A stretch of 64,000 nt of DNA from M3007 sp041736625 (GCA_041736625.1 JBGSTG010000117.1:1-64000), one strand, 5' to 3'. Shown: positions 54,302 to 63,763, numbered from the stretch's first letter. Translations and numbers: made by a program. The notes: a model not told the origin generated them from the letters alone.

Positions 54302-55810
54302 ATGTTATTCGATTTGCCTAAGGACGAACCGTCCATCATCAAAATCATCGGTGTAGGCGGCGGTGGAAGCAATGCCGTAACCTACATGTACAACCAGGGC
54401 ATCGTGGGCGTAGACTACGCCATCTGCAACACCGACGCCCAAGCCATGGACCTCAGTCCGGTACCCATCAAAATCGCGCTCGGAAGCCACCTGACCGAGG
54501 GCCGCGGCGCCGGCAGCAAGCCCTCCGTGGGCAAGCAGGCCTGTATTGACAGCCTCGACGAAATCAAAAACTTCCTGGACGACGGCACCAAAATGGCCTT
54601 CATCACCGCCGGCATGGGCGGCGGTACCGGCACCGGCGCAGCACCCATCCTCGCCAAGGCCGCCCAGGAAATGGGCATCCTGACGGTGGGCATCGTCACC
54701 CTGCCCTTCACCTTCGAAGGCCGCACCCGCGTGAACAACGGCATGGAAGGCCTGGAAGAACTCCGCAGGAACGTAGACTGCCTGGTGGTGATCAGCAACG
54801 ACAAACTGCGCGACATCTTTGGCAACTTGTCCATCTCCCAGGCTTTCGCACAGGCCGACAACATCCTGTGCACAGCCGCCAAAGGCATCGCCGAGATCAT
54901 CACCGTGGCCGGCTATGTGAACGTCGACTTTGAAGACGTGAACACCGTCATGCGCGGCTCCGGCGTTGCCATCATGGGCACCGCTACGGCGGAGGGCGAC
55001 AACCGGGCCCTGCGCGCCACCGACGAGGCCCTCAACTCCCCGTTGCTCGAAGACAACAACATCCGCGGCGCCCAAAACATCCTGGTGAACATCACCTCCG
55101 GCATGAAAGAGGCAACTATGGACGAAATCTTCCAGATTACCGAGTTTGTTCAAAAAGAAGCCGGCGAAGGCGCCAACCTCATCTGGGGCAATTGCTTCGA
55201 CGAACGCCTCGGCGAAAAGATTGCCGTGACGGTCATCGCCACCGGATTCGATTCGCCCGAACGCCGCCGTACGATCCCCACGCCCAATCGCCAGGCGCGC
55301 CCCAACACGCCCCCGCCGGCGCCCGAACGCCAAACGCTCCACCTCGACAACGACAAGCCGACCAACACTCCGCCAACGCCCAGCCTGTTCAGCGTGACGG
55401 CCGACGATGAGCCTTTTGTGCAGGAAGAAAAACCGGCGCCATCCATCGAATTCGATTTTGGCGACAACCGGGAAACGGCGGACAAGTTTCGTGGGCAATC
55501 GTCCATCTACGACGACCCGTTCGTGCGGCCGGTGGATGACATCAGCCCCGAGGAACGACGCCGCCGGCTGGAAGAGGCTCAACGCCGCCGCGAAGAAGTC
55601 CGCAACCGCCCCATCAACGTAGTCCGCCTGAACAGTCCACAAACCATTATCGACCTCGAGAACCAGCCGGCGTACTTGCGCAAGAACATTGCGCTGGACG
55701 ATGTACCCGACGCCGACGCGCCCGGCATGTCGCCGTGGACCATCTCCATCGAGGATGAAGCGGAGATCAACATGGGCGGCAACCGATTCCTGCACGATAA
55801 TGTAGATTAA
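54302..55810 (+). CDS. ftsZ: Cell division protein FtsZ
   Basis: 502 residues. Tubulin-like GTPase: nucleotide motif IGVGGGGSNAV near the N-terminus, GTP signature GMGGGTGTGAAP (~103-114), T7 loop residues present. After the globular core (~315) comes a long disordered Pro/Asn/Arg linker. The peptide LENQPAYLRKNIALDD resembles the FtsZ C-terminal FtsA-binding peptide, but ~35 residues follow it, ending NRFLHDNVD. It forms the Z ring and is the last gene of the dcw cluster before a strong terminator. Confidence 0.97.
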   Translation: MLFDLPKDEPSIIKIIGVGGGGSNAVTYMYNQGIVGVDYAICNTDAQAMDLSPVPIKIALGSHLTEGRGAGSKPSVGKQACIDSLDEIKNFLDDGTKMAFITAGMGGGTGTGAAPILAKAAQEMGILTVGIVTLPFTFEGRTRVNNGMEGLEELRRNVDCLVVISNDKLRDIFGNLSISQAFAQADNILCTAAKGIAEIITVAGYVNVDFEDVNTVMRGSGVAIMGTATAEGDNRALRATDEALNSPLLEDNNIRGAQNILVNITSGMKEATMDEIFQITEFVQKEAGEGANLIWGNCFDERLGEKIAVTVIATGFDSPERRRTIPTPNRQARPNTPPPAPERQTLHLDNDKPTNTPPTPSLFSVTADDEPFVQEEKPAPSIEFDFGDNRETADKFRGQSSIYDDPFVRPVDDISPEERRRRLEEAQRRREEVRNRPINVVRLNSPQTIIDLENQPAYLRKNIALDDVPDADAPGMSPWTISIEDEAEINMGGNRFLHDNVD

Positions 55811-55876
55811 CCGCAGCGCGTGCTGCCGGCCCTTCGTTGAGGGTTGGCACGAATAAGCATCATGTGCAAACATTTT

Positions 55877-55913
55877 CAGCCCGGTGTGTGGGAACACCGG
55901 GCTGATTTTTTTT
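55877..55913 (+). terminator. Intrinsic terminator of the dcw operon
   Basis: Perfect 11-bp stem (55877-55887 with 55894-55904), 6-nt loop, then A and eight T, 66 bp after the ftsZ stop. Confidence 0.9.
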
Positions 55914-55934
55914 CAGTGCCGTATTATTGAGTTT

Positions 55935-57440
55935 TCAATTCACCACAGACAGCCGCATCACCATTCTGCCCAGTTCATTCTGCAGCGTAACGGTGTACAA
56001 CCCGCTTTCGAGCTGGTCGGTCGGGATGTCGATGCGATTTTCCCCGTTGAAAATCCGCAACTGCTGTTGGTAACAGGTTCTGCCGGCGGCATCGTGCAAA
56101 ACCAGGAAGGCTTCCAGGTTTTCATCGCTGTTGACCACGAGTTGGGTGTTGGCGCCGCTGGAGGCCGGGTTGGGCATCAGTTGGGCGAAAGCGTGGCGTT
56201 CCAGCTCGTTTGTTGCCGACAGGTTTTTGGTCAGGAAAATACCGACCTGAGGCGCCGTGGCCGATCCGCAAAACGACCAGTTGTTGTAGGGCTCCACGCT
56301 CCAGTACAGTATTTTGTTTGCCGGAACGGTGACATTAACCGGGATAGTTGTTCCCGAGACGTTGGCGTTCATCAGCACAATGCCAAATGTTGGGGTCAGG
56401 GCCACTTTCACATTGTAATATTGTGCGTTGGGTACCGGCATCCAGGAGAGCACGATGTTGTTGTATTGCACCTCGGCCGTATCCACAGGGGAAAGCAACT
56501 GCACCAGCGTATCCGTCGGAATGCGGAGGCCGGGTGTGCTGGTTTGCAGGTAGGACACGTGCTCGTCGGTGAGGTTGTTGCGCATGGCGGCAATTTGCTC
56601 CGGGCTGAAATAGTCGGAGCACTGGTCATTGGAGTAACCCATGATCAGGCTGCCGTCCGAACGAAACTGCACATTGTTGGGGTCGCGCTGGATGGTGCTG
56701 CTCTCCTGGTTGGGGTCGCACTGCCACCGGTCACTCAGGTAGTCCGGACGGGTATCACAAAAGCGGTCGGCCGAGTTTTTACAGTTGGTGCCGTCGGTTT
56801 TTTCCACAGAGCGTCCGCCAATAGAGGTGGGCGCCGGCTTGGTAAAATCCCACTCCTCCCCTTCCCATCCCACGAATGGGTGTGGCAGCGAAAAATGGTG
56901 ACCCGCCTCGTGCGCCCAGGTTTTGTTGCTGGGGCCCGAGCAGCCTTTGCCGAGCACGATGGCGTCTTTCCAGGCGTAGCCGCAGTTTCCGGCCGGATCT
57001 TTCACGATAAAACAGTTCAGCCGACCGGGAATCCGGTTGGCGTCGATCATCTCACCCCCCGTGGTGAAATTGTGCACATTCCAGGCGGTTTTGTTGTGGT
57101 ACCGGAATTCGTCGCCCGGCATCAGGTAAAACTCGATAAAGGCCTGTTCCAACATCCGGTTCATCGAACAAATGGCTTCCATAGCCTGGTTGATCGGGAA
57201 GTAGCCGGAGCCGTCGTCGTTGCCTACCAGGTGAAGGGTGAGGGGGACGTACAGCCACGCCGTATCGGCCCCGCGGTCGTAGGCAAGTTGGTCTTTGTTT
57301 TCATGATACCACTCCAACCACGGCGACATCCCCGTGTAGCCGCAAAAATTCGGCGCAGGGGCATCCTGAGCGGAAAGGCTTGCGGTAAAAAGCAGCCCTA
57401 AAATACCGGAAATCAGCCGCAGCGTAGTGCGAGAAAACAT
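55935..57440 (-). CDS. Secreted M43-type (pappalysin-like) metalloprotease with T9SS type A domain
   Basis: 501 residues. Signal peptide to about residue 24 (ASLSAQ). Zinc site HEAGHHFSLPH (H177, E178, H181, H187) and a downstream Met-turn (LIMGYSND) fit the M43 metzincin pattern; the surroundings CDTRPDYL and Cys-rich segments are shared with the next gene. A fibronectin-like segment (~310-400) follows, then a T9SS type A tail (FAQLMPNPASSGANTQL ... LESGLYTVTLQNELGRMVMR). Predicted as an exported protease. The gene ends convergently on the dcw terminator. Confidence 0.88.
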   Translation of the reverse strand: MFSRTTLRLISGILGLLFTASLSAQDAPAPNFCGYTGMSPWLEWYHENKDQLAYDRGADTAWLYVPLTLHLVGNDDGSGYFPINQAMEAICSMNRMLEQAFIEFYLMPGDEFRYHNKTAWNVHNFTTGGEMIDANRIPGRLNCFIVKDPAGNCGYAWKDAIVLGKGCSGPSNKTWAHEAGHHFSLPHPFVGWEGEEWDFTKPAPTSIGGRSVEKTDGTNCKNSADRFCDTRPDYLSDRWQCDPNQESSTIQRDPNNVQFRSDGSLIMGYSNDQCSDYFSPEQIAAMRNNLTDEHVSYLQTSTPGLRIPTDTLVQLLSPVDTAEVQYNNIVLSWMPVPNAQYYNVKVALTPTFGIVLMNANVSGTTIPVNVTVPANKILYWSVEPYNNWSFCGSATAPQVGIFLTKNLSATNELERHAFAQLMPNPASSGANTQLVVNSDENLEAFLVLHDAAGRTCYQQQLRIFNGENRIDIPTDQLESGLYTVTLQNELGRMVMRLSVVN

Positions 57441-57502
57441 ATGAAAAGCAATTAAAAGTTGGTCTGTAAGTTGCTTTGATTAAAACGAAAGGCTTTAGCC
57501 AT

Positions 57503-57510
57503 CAAAGGTA
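57503..57510 (-). promoter_or_regulatory. Candidate -7 box of the first M43-type protease gene
   Basis: CAAAGGTA on the plus strand reads TACCTTTG on the minus strand, 63 nt before the ATG at 57440. Confidence 0.5.
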
Positions 57511-57561
57511 CGGGACAAATTTTAAAACGGGCTGTCACTACGCGACAATTCGTTCGAAAAT

Positions 57562-59109
57562 CTACTGTCCGCCCTGGCGCACAAAAGTGAGCGTCCGGGC
57601 GTACCGGGGTGTTTGAACCACCAGCCGGTAGGCGCCGGCAACTTGATACTGCGCAGGAATTTGCAAGGGCATCGCCTGACCGGCGCCGGTCCAGGCCAGG
57701 CGCTGCTGCCACACCTGGCGCCCCAGCGCGTCGAATACAGATGCCAGCACCGGCATGCCGCTTTCCGCATCCGGGCTTTCCAGCCAGAGATCGTCTCCCG
57801 GGGCAGACAGCGTCGGGTAGAGTTTCCAGGCGCCTGCACCCGGTTCGTTTACGGCGATTACCTGCGCCGGTTTAAACGTGCCGGAGGCCGTGAAATTGGC
57901 GCAGGCGTCGACGGCATTGAAAGGTCTGACGTGCCAGTAATACGTCTGATTCGGGAACAATTGATTGTACACGATGGCGGTGTCGGCGGTCCACAAGTCT
58001 ATGTCCTTGACCAGGAAGCTGGCGAAGCGCGACAACTGGACCACGTACCCGGTGGCGCCCGGCACACTGGTCCAGCGCAGTACGCCGCCCTGGGAGGGCG
58101 CTTGTTGTCCACTTATCGGGGACAGCAATTCCGGCAAAGCGGTCAGCCGGTCTGCCGGAGCGGAAGGGGCCAGCACATAGGGCTTGATGTTTTGCAGGTG
58201 ATTGCGCATGATAGCGATGTGCTGATCGGTGAACCGGTTTGAGCAGTTATCCGGATAGTAAGACATAAACAGCGTGGCATCCGGAAAGAACTCATTGCCC
58301 AGCGGATCTTTTTGCTTCATGGTGCTGTTGCCCTGGCCGTCGCAGTTGCGCAGGGCGGCAGGGCCCAGATAATCCGGGCGGGTATCGCAGATCATATCCC
58401 CGGCAACCGCGCAGTTGCTGCCGTCGGCGAACTCTACGGCCCGGACGTCCAGCGGAGCCGGCACAGTGTCGGGCGTAGCATGAAAATGCGTATAGTCGTA
58501 GTAAACGGAATCCGGGGTCGGCTGGTTAATGTCATAAACGGTATCTTCCCAGCCGATGAACGGGTGTGGCAGCCCGTACTGGTGCCCCAGTTCGTGCGCC
58601 CAGGTGTGGTCGGACTCGCCGGAGGCACCGTGCGCCAAGGCTATGCTGGCATAGGGAAGGTTGTAACCGCCGTTGCCGGCCGGGTCGGAGACGAAGTAGC
58701 AGTTGGTGGCGTCGGGCACGTCGTTGGCGAACATCATATCGCGACCTGCCGGAACGGTATCGTGTCGCCACCAGGCGGTGGAGTCGATCAGGTTCCAGTC
58801 GTATTTGAAATAAAACCGGATGTTGGTGGGTTCAAAGTCTGTGTTGAGGCGGCAAAAGGCGTCCAGCAGCCGCTCGGCAGTGAAGCGGCCACTGCCGTCG
58901 TCTTGCGCCACCAAATGGATCTGTACCCCTACCCAGAGGGTGTCTGTGAGGTTGGGTTTGGCGGCGCCGTATTGTTGGAGGTACTGCACGGTATGGGGGT
59001 CCATGAGTGAAACGGTTCCGCAGGGCGCCAGTTGTTCTTTGGTGGGCTCCTGGGCCGCCAGCAGGGAGGTTATCAGAGAGAAGGCAACAGCCAGTAGTTT
59101 TTTTGTCAT
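57562..59109 (-). CDS. Secreted M43-type metalloprotease with T9SS type A domain (paralogue)
   Basis: 515 residues. Signal peptide to about residue 20 (SLLAAQ). Zinc site HELGHQYGLPH (H172, E173, H176, H182) is nearer the textbook HExxHxxGLxH than its neighbour, and the Met-turn is LFMSYYPDNCS. The shared CDTRPDYL and Cys pattern and the same domain order (protease, fibronectin-like, T9SS tail ending RTLTFVRQGG) show a tandem duplication with strong divergence. It is 121 bp upstream of the other gene on the same strand. Confidence 0.88.
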   Translation of the reverse strand: MTKKLLAVAFSLITSLLAAQEPTKEQLAPCGTVSLMDPHTVQYLQQYGAAKPNLTDTLWVGVQIHLVAQDDGSGRFTAERLLDAFCRLNTDFEPTNIRFYFKYDWNLIDSTAWWRHDTVPAGRDMMFANDVPDATNCYFVSDPAGNGGYNLPYASIALAHGASGESDHTWAHELGHQYGLPHPFIGWEDTVYDINQPTPDSVYYDYTHFHATPDTVPAPLDVRAVEFADGSNCAVAGDMICDTRPDYLGPAALRNCDGQGNSTMKQKDPLGNEFFPDATLFMSYYPDNCSNRFTDQHIAIMRNHLQNIKPYVLAPSAPADRLTALPELLSPISGQQAPSQGGVLRWTSVPGATGYVVQLSRFASFLVKDIDLWTADTAIVYNQLFPNQTYYWHVRPFNAVDACANFTASGTFKPAQVIAVNEPGAGAWKLYPTLSAPGDDLWLESPDAESGMPVLASVFDALGRQVWQQRLAWTGAGQAMPLQIPAQYQVAGAYRLVVQTPRYARTLTFVRQGGQ

Positions 59110-59151
59110 GTTGGAAATAGTTGAATCCAGATGATGGAACCAGGTTGTGTT

Positions 59152-59691
59152 TCAGGATGGGTTGACGGCCCGCAACGCCTGTTTGCGGTGCCGTTCAAAA
59201 TGGGTCTGATAAAAGGCGATCAGGTCGAGCCACCCCATCCGGCCGGCGCGGGGGTGTTTGAAAACGGCCTTATCCAGGAGCCCTTCCGGGAGCTGCTCGA
59301 GAAATTGGCGCCATGCGCTGCGGATGTGCCGCCAGCGCGCAGCCGTGTCCGCCAGGGTACTTCGTTCCGGAAGGGCCTCGCCCGACACCACCGGAGGGGC
59401 TTTGAAAGCGAACGGAAGACGAAGGTAGATTTGAAGCATGGCACTTCGAATCCGGTGGTTGAGTCCGATGTTTTCCGGATTGGGCTCATGATGCAGTTTT
59501 TTCTGCGTATATTTGAGCCCCAATTCCTCGGTAACAATCAGATGGTGAAGCGTTTGCAACGCCGACCAGCCGCCGGCTGCGGGTATGGCGTTCAGATCGC
59601 CTTCCGAAACCGGTTCCAACGTGTTCAAAAGCGCGTCTACCTGTTCCTCATAGCGCCGCCACTTGTCCAAAATTTGATCCCGTTTGTTCAT
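59152..59691 (-). CDS. DinB-superfamily protein
   Basis: 179 residues, four-helix bundle of the DinB/YfiT type. GGWSALQTLHHL carries the first metal-binding His, and QTHFERHRKQA near the C-terminus carries two more, the usual metal triad. Some family members are thiol-dependent transferases; this one cannot be assigned a substrate. It lies 42 bp upstream of the M43 gene on the same strand and is divergent from the amidase. Confidence 0.85.
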   Translation of the reverse strand: MNKRDQILDKWRRYEEQVDALLNTLEPVSEGDLNAIPAAGGWSALQTLHHLIVTEELGLKYTQKKLHHEPNPENIGLNHRIRSAMLQIYLRLPFAFKAPPVVSGEALPERSTLADTAARWRHIRSAWRQFLEQLPEGLLDKAVFKHPRAGRMGWLDLIAFYQTHFERHRKQALRAVNPS

Positions 59692-59785
59692 CCTTCGTTG
59701 TTTGTGCTGGTACAGAGAGCAGACTATGGCGACAAATGTCTGTTTTTAGCCGGGAAGAAAAAAGAATTTATTGATTTTTGCCGCT

Positions 59786-60979
59786 ATGCGACTTTGGCTA
59801 CTGATCATGCTCATTACCGCCAACTCCGGAATACCCCCCAAATACGTGGAGGTGAAAGCCAGCGCTTCCGACGATGTAACCACCGTTCTGGAACGCTACG
59901 GCCTGGATCAGTACGCCTGCAACATCGATCGCTTCTTCGAGATCAACGGCATCAAGGAGGATTACAGCATGAAGCCGGGCCGCACCTACAAACTGCCCAT
60001 CGAGGTGGTGGAGTACAATGGCAAGAGCATCCGCAGTACCCTGGGCACCAACGACTGGCAGGTGGCCCTGCGCATTCAGGAGTACAACGACCAGGCCGTT
60101 GAAACCGGCTTGCGCAACGACGACTTTCGCGTGAGCAAGCTGCTCTGGGTGCCCTGGCACGCCAAAAACTGCCCCATGGAGGGTGAAGAGGCCGCAGCAG
60201 CCAAAGAGAAACCGATCGCCTCCTCCAAACCAGCTGCTACGGGCAAATACGGCGCCCGAAGCTTCCCCATTTTTGGTAAAAACTACGCCAACACCCCTAT
60301 CATCAGCCAGCACTTCAAAGGGCAGGTTTTCTATGTGGTCAGCGGGCACGGCGGACCGGACGTGGGCGCGCAGGGCAGCCGCGCAGGCCATACCCTTTGT
60401 GAAGACGAGTACGCCTACGATGTCTCCCTGCGCCTGGTGCGTCTGCTCGTTAGCCACGGCGCCACCGCTTACATGATCGTGCGCGACCCCAACGATGGCA
60501 TCCGCGACGAGCAATACCTCGAACTGGACAAAGACGAGGTGGTGTGGGGCGACCTGCCCATCCCCCTCGACCAAAAGGAGCGCCTGCAACAGCGCTGCGA
60601 CATCATCAATGCCCTCACAGAAAAATACGTCAAAAGCGGCGTCAAAGCCCAGACATTCGTCGAGATACACGTCGACTCCCGCACCCGAAATCAGCGCACC
60701 GACGTGTTTTTTTACTACCGGCCCGGCAGCACGCCGAGCAAGGCGCTGGCCGAACGCTTGCACCAAACCTTTCTGCAGAAATACCTCAAGTTGCGCGCCG
60801 GTAAAAGCTACAACGGCAGCGTCAGCGCGCGCGACCTTTTCATGTTGCGGAACACCACCACCCCAAAAGCGGTGTACATCGAACTGGGAAACATCCGCAA
60901 CGACTGGGATCAACTGCGGCTGGTAGACCGGAACAACCGACAGGCGCTGGCCAACTGGATACTGGAGGGGATTTGGTAA
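59786..60979 (+). CDS. N-acetylmuramoyl-L-alanine amidase (Amidase_3) with LysM-like N-terminus
   Basis: 397 residues from the ATG at 59786; an in-frame start at 59771 adds 5 residues. MRLWLLIMLITANSG is a probable signal peptide. Residues ~20-72 (VEVKASASDDVTTVLERYGL to KPGRTYKLPI) resemble a divergent LysM. A Pro/Ala/Lys linker (~135-155) leads to the Amidase_3 domain: SGHGGPDVGAQG (H188), catalytic-site Glu206 in LCEDEYAYDV, FVEIHVDS, and the closing VYIELGNIRN. The zinc set is complete. It cuts stem peptides from glycan strands, for example at daughter-cell separation. Confidence 0.9.
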   Translation: MRLWLLIMLITANSGIPPKYVEVKASASDDVTTVLERYGLDQYACNIDRFFEINGIKEDYSMKPGRTYKLPIEVVEYNGKSIRSTLGTNDWQVALRIQEYNDQAVETGLRNDDFRVSKLLWVPWHAKNCPMEGEEAAAAKEKPIASSKPAATGKYGARSFPIFGKNYANTPIISQHFKGQVFYVVSGHGGPDVGAQGSRAGHTLCEDEYAYDVSLRLVRLLVSHGATAYMIVRDPNDGIRDEQYLELDKDEVVWGDLPIPLDQKERLQQRCDIINALTEKYVKSGVKAQTFVEIHVDSRTRNQRTDVFFYYRPGSTPSKALAERLHQTFLQKYLKLRAGKSYNGSVSARDLFMLRNTTTPKAVYIELGNIRNDWDQLRLVDRNNRQALANWILEGIW

Positions 60980-60987
60980 ACGGCGCG

Positions 60988-61602
60988 CTACTCGTCGTCA
61001 AAGATAGCCTTCACCTCCACGCTGAGGTCCGGAAAAAGGCCCACCTGAATGATGTCCCATTCGTTGTAGAGATTCCGCAGTTGATACCGGTCGTTTTCAC
61101 CCAAATCATATACTGCAATGCAGTTGATTTCCGGAAAAACGATCCAGTATTCAAGCACGCCGTTTTCTTCGTATAAAGCCAGTTTCGTCCGCTGGTCTTT
61201 TTGGCGGGTAGCCGGCGAGACAATTTCAATGATCCAGTCAGGCGCGCCGATGCAACCTTTATCATCCAGTTTTGACCGATCGCAGATGACGCACAGGTCG
61301 GGCTGCACAACCGTGTAGATATCCTTGTTCTGACGGGTTGATTTTTGCCGATCCAGCAACCGAACGTCAAACGGCGCCGCATAAAACTGACATGGGTTCC
61401 GGGCGAAGTAGTTGACCAGCGGGTAAGTCAGGTTCATGGCTATCCGCTGATGCCGCCTGCCCGGCGCAGGAGACATATTTCGATAAATCTTACCATTGAT
61501 CAACTCAACCATCTCCTCAAATTTCCAGGTCAGGTAATCTGCGTAAGAGTACCTGGCATCAGGGTCTAGCTGGTCAATGCTGGTGATGGACAACCGGGAC
61601 AT
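60988..61602 (-). CDS. Uma2-family (DUF820) putative endonuclease
   Basis: 204 residues. Restriction-endonuclease-like fold: VELINGKIYRNMSPAPGRRH, VVQPDLCVICD (the PD of PD-x-(D/E)-x-K), APDWIIEIVSPATRQKD (E-x-x-S), and KLALYEENGVLEYWIV. These genes are highly multi-copy in Bacteroidota and cyanobacteria, and their biological role is unknown. No mobile element is visible beside it. It converges on the amidase with 8 bp between stops and has a -7 box just upstream. Confidence 0.9.
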   Translation of the reverse strand: MSRLSITSIDQLDPDARYSYADYLTWKFEEMVELINGKIYRNMSPAPGRRHQRIAMNLTYPLVNYFARNPCQFYAAPFDVRLLDRQKSTRQNKDIYTVVQPDLCVICDRSKLDDKGCIGAPDWIIEIVSPATRQKDQRTKLALYEENGVLEYWIVFPEINCIAVYDLGENDRYQLRNLYNEWDIIQVGLFPDLSVEVKAIFDDE

Positions 61603-61621
61603 AAATCTTTTTTTTCGATTA

Positions 61622-61629
61622 CAAAGATA
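61622..61629 (-). promoter_or_regulatory. Candidate -7 box of the Uma2 gene
   Basis: CAAAGATA on the plus strand reads TATCTTTG on the minus strand, 20 nt before the ATG at 61602. Confidence 0.48.
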
Positions 61630-61662
61630 ATGCCCCAGCGGTTGGGTGCGCCGTGCGGGATT

Positions 61663-63207
61663 TTATTTTTTCTGGTGTGTTTCCTCCTTCTTCTCCCCAT
61701 CGTCCGCCTTTTCCGCGTCTCGTCCGGCGAGATAATCGGGTAAATTCAATCCGGCCATGTTGAACAGGTCGTTCAGTGGCGGCACCGACTTCATCATGCC
61801 GGACACAAAGTTGGCGGTGCTGCCCGAGCCGTTGTTCGAGCCGCTGTCCCACACCGTAATCTTGTCGATCTTGAGGTTTTTGACAGCTTCCACCTGGGTT
61901 TTCACCAACTCGGGCAGCTTTTCGATGAGCAGGAGCTGAAAGGCTTTGGAGGGATCTCCGCCGGCGGCGTGCACCACCTTTTCGTATCCTTCCGCCTGTT
62001 TGGTCAGTATTTCAAACAGACCTTTGGCCTCGGCCTCCATTTTGGCGAAAATGGCGTCGGCCTCGCCTTTTGCCTGTACGCGCAAGCTTTCGGCCTCTGC
62101 CTGGGCTTCGATGATGGCGCGTTGCTTGGCGATCTCGGCGGGCACCACGACGTTGGCGATCTGGGTAGAGCGCTCGCGTTCGGAGCGCGCCAACTCGGCT
62201 TTTTGTTCCGCCAGGTATGCCTCTTCGAGGGCTTTGGCCTGCTGCACTTTTTCGGCTGAAATGGCCTGCCGCAGCGATTCTGCCTCCCGTTCGCGTCGCT
62301 GAGCCTCGGATTGGGCGATGGAAATCCGGGCTTCGTTCTCCCCGTTTACGGCTATGGCATTGGCTTCGGACGTTTTTACACGGGTGTCGCGCTCGGCTTC
62401 GGCCTTGCCGATGGCCTCGTCCTTGGCGGCGGAGGCGATGCTCACTTCCCGGTCTTTCCGGGTGTTGGCGATCTGGACGTCGCGTTCTTTTTGGGTGAGG
62501 GCGATGTCGACGTCGCGCTGCTTTTGGGTGGCGGCAATTTGGACGTCTTTCTCGCGGTCGGCCACCGCCTTTCCGGTTTCCCCGATTTTTTCCTGTTCAG
62601 CAACGCTGATGATGGCTTCGTTGATGGCCTTTGCGGCGGCCTCTTTGCCTAAGGCGGCGATGTAGCCCGATTCATCGCGGATGTCGGTGACGTTTACGTT
62701 GATCAGTTTCAGGCCAATCTTTTTGAGCTCTGTATCGATGTTTTTGGAGATGTTGTCCAGAAACTTGTCGCGGTCGGAATTGATCTCCTCAATGGTCATG
62801 GTGGCAATCACGAGCCGCAGCTGACCGAAAAGAATGTCCTTGGACAATTCCTGTATATCGGTGGGCGACAACCCCAGCAGGCGTTCGGCAGCGTTGTTCA
62901 TGCTGTCGGGCTCGGTGGAGATGGCAATGGTGAACCGGCACGGAACGTCGACCCGGATGTTCTGGCGGCTCAACGCATTCGTCAGGTTCGCCTCTATGGA
63001 AATGGGCTTCAGGTCGAGGTAGGCATAGTCCTGAATGACCGGCCAAATGAACGCGCCGCCGCCGTGGATGCAACGCGCCGACGTGCCGCCGGTACGTCCG
63101 TAAACGACCAGGATTTTATCGGAAGGGCAGCGCTTGTAGCGCGAAATGAGCACGATGAGGGTCAGGGTGAACACCAGAACCCCGACAACGATGAGCAGGA
63201 TGGGCAT
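61663..63207 (-). CDS. Flotillin-family (SPFH/band 7) membrane-microdomain protein
   Basis: 514 residues. An N-terminal membrane segment (PILLIVVGVLVFTLTLIVLI) leads to an SPFH domain (~30-195, including GGAFIWPVIQDYAYLDL and VNVTDIRDESGYI). Residues ~218-283 are six consecutive 11-residue repeats, e.g. REKDVQIAATQ, KQRDVDIALTQ, KERDVQIANTR, extending into the long Ala/Glu-rich flotillin coiled coil (to ~420). The C-terminus is Lys/Glu-rich. Flotillins scaffold membrane microdomains. The NfeD-like gene starts the operon, with 4 bp between its stop and this ATG, matching the YuaF-YuaG arrangement. Confidence 0.93.
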   Translation of the reverse strand: MPILLIVVGVLVFTLTLIVLISRYKRCPSDKILVVYGRTGGTSARCIHGGGAFIWPVIQDYAYLDLKPISIEANLTNALSRQNIRVDVPCRFTIAISTEPDSMNNAAERLLGLSPTDIQELSKDILFGQLRLVIATMTIEEINSDRDKFLDNISKNIDTELKKIGLKLINVNVTDIRDESGYIAALGKEAAAKAINEAIISVAEQEKIGETGKAVADREKDVQIAATQKQRDVDIALTQKERDVQIANTRKDREVSIASAAKDEAIGKAEAERDTRVKTSEANAIAVNGENEARISIAQSEAQRREREAESLRQAISAEKVQQAKALEEAYLAEQKAELARSERERSTQIANVVVPAEIAKQRAIIEAQAEAESLRVQAKGEADAIFAKMEAEAKGLFEILTKQAEGYEKVVHAAGGDPSKAFQLLLIEKLPELVKTQVEAVKNLKIDKITVWDSGSNNGSGSTANFVSGMMKSVPPLNDLFNMAGLNLPDYLAGRDAEKADDGEKKEETHQKK

Positions 63208-63211
63208 GACT

Positions 63212-63763
63212 TCAGAGTTTTTCGACGATGAGCAAATGGTTGTTTTCTATTCCGGTGACCCGCACCAACGACCCCGTAGGCAGGGTCTCACCGTAGGTGA
63301 CGGCCTCCAGCTCGTGCACGGCGCCCGAAGCGCTCACCAGCACTTTGCCCTTGCCAGTTCCGCCTCCGGGGATGGTCAGGTACACCTCAGCTTGTTTGTA
63401 CAAGGTGTTTTCAAGCTGGAAAGTATTGTCCTCGGATAATTTGTTGAGCTGGGCCAGCAACCAAAAGAACAGGAGAACAAACACCAGTCCGACGGCCACC
63501 GACAAGGTCAGCAAGAGCCACAGCGGGCCGACGGAGTGGTAGAATGCGATGCCCGTCCAGCTGAATCCCAGGAGAAAATTGATCAGGTTGCGGAGGCTGA
63601 GCATCTGGACGGGCGCCTCTGCATGCACGTCGACGTCGCCGCCGCCATCGCCGTCAAAACCGGCAAACGACAATGCCGTAAGCACCAGAAAGAGCAGGCT
63701 TGAAGTCAGTGCTACGTACCACAAAGCCCTCAGCACAGGATCAAGATGACCAAGAATTTCCAT
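63212..63763 (-). CDS. NfeD/YuaF-like OB-fold membrane protein
   Basis: 183 residues. There is an N-terminal hydrophobic segment (ALWYVALTSSLLFLVLTALS), a short Gly/Asp loop, then two further membrane segments (~65-105). The C-terminal ~60 residues form an OB-fold (KQAEVYLTIPGGGTGKGKVL, GSLVRVTGIENNHLLIVEKL). This short NfeD type partners flotillins, as in Bacillus yuaF-floT. It is 4 bp upstream of the flotillin gene, so the two are co-expressed. A weak promoter (TTG, 20 nt, CATCTTTG) can be read at 63837-63807 on the minus strand. Confidence 0.88.
   Translation of the reverse strand: MEILGHLDPVLRALWYVALTSSLLFLVLTALSFAGFDGDGGGDVDVHAEAPVQMLSLRNLINFLLGFSWTGIAFYHSVGPLWLLLTLSVAVGLVFVLLFFWLLAQLNKLSEDNTFQLENTLYKQAEVYLTIPGGGTGKGKVLVSASGAVHELEAVTYGETLPTGSLVRVTGIENNHLLIVEKL

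Noticed and set aside
54305..55897. 530-codon minus-strand open frame
   Set aside because: Antisense shadow of ftsZ.
55884..57401. 505-codon plus-strand open frame
   Set aside because: Antisense to the first M43-type gene, which has a signal peptide, zinc site and sorting domain.
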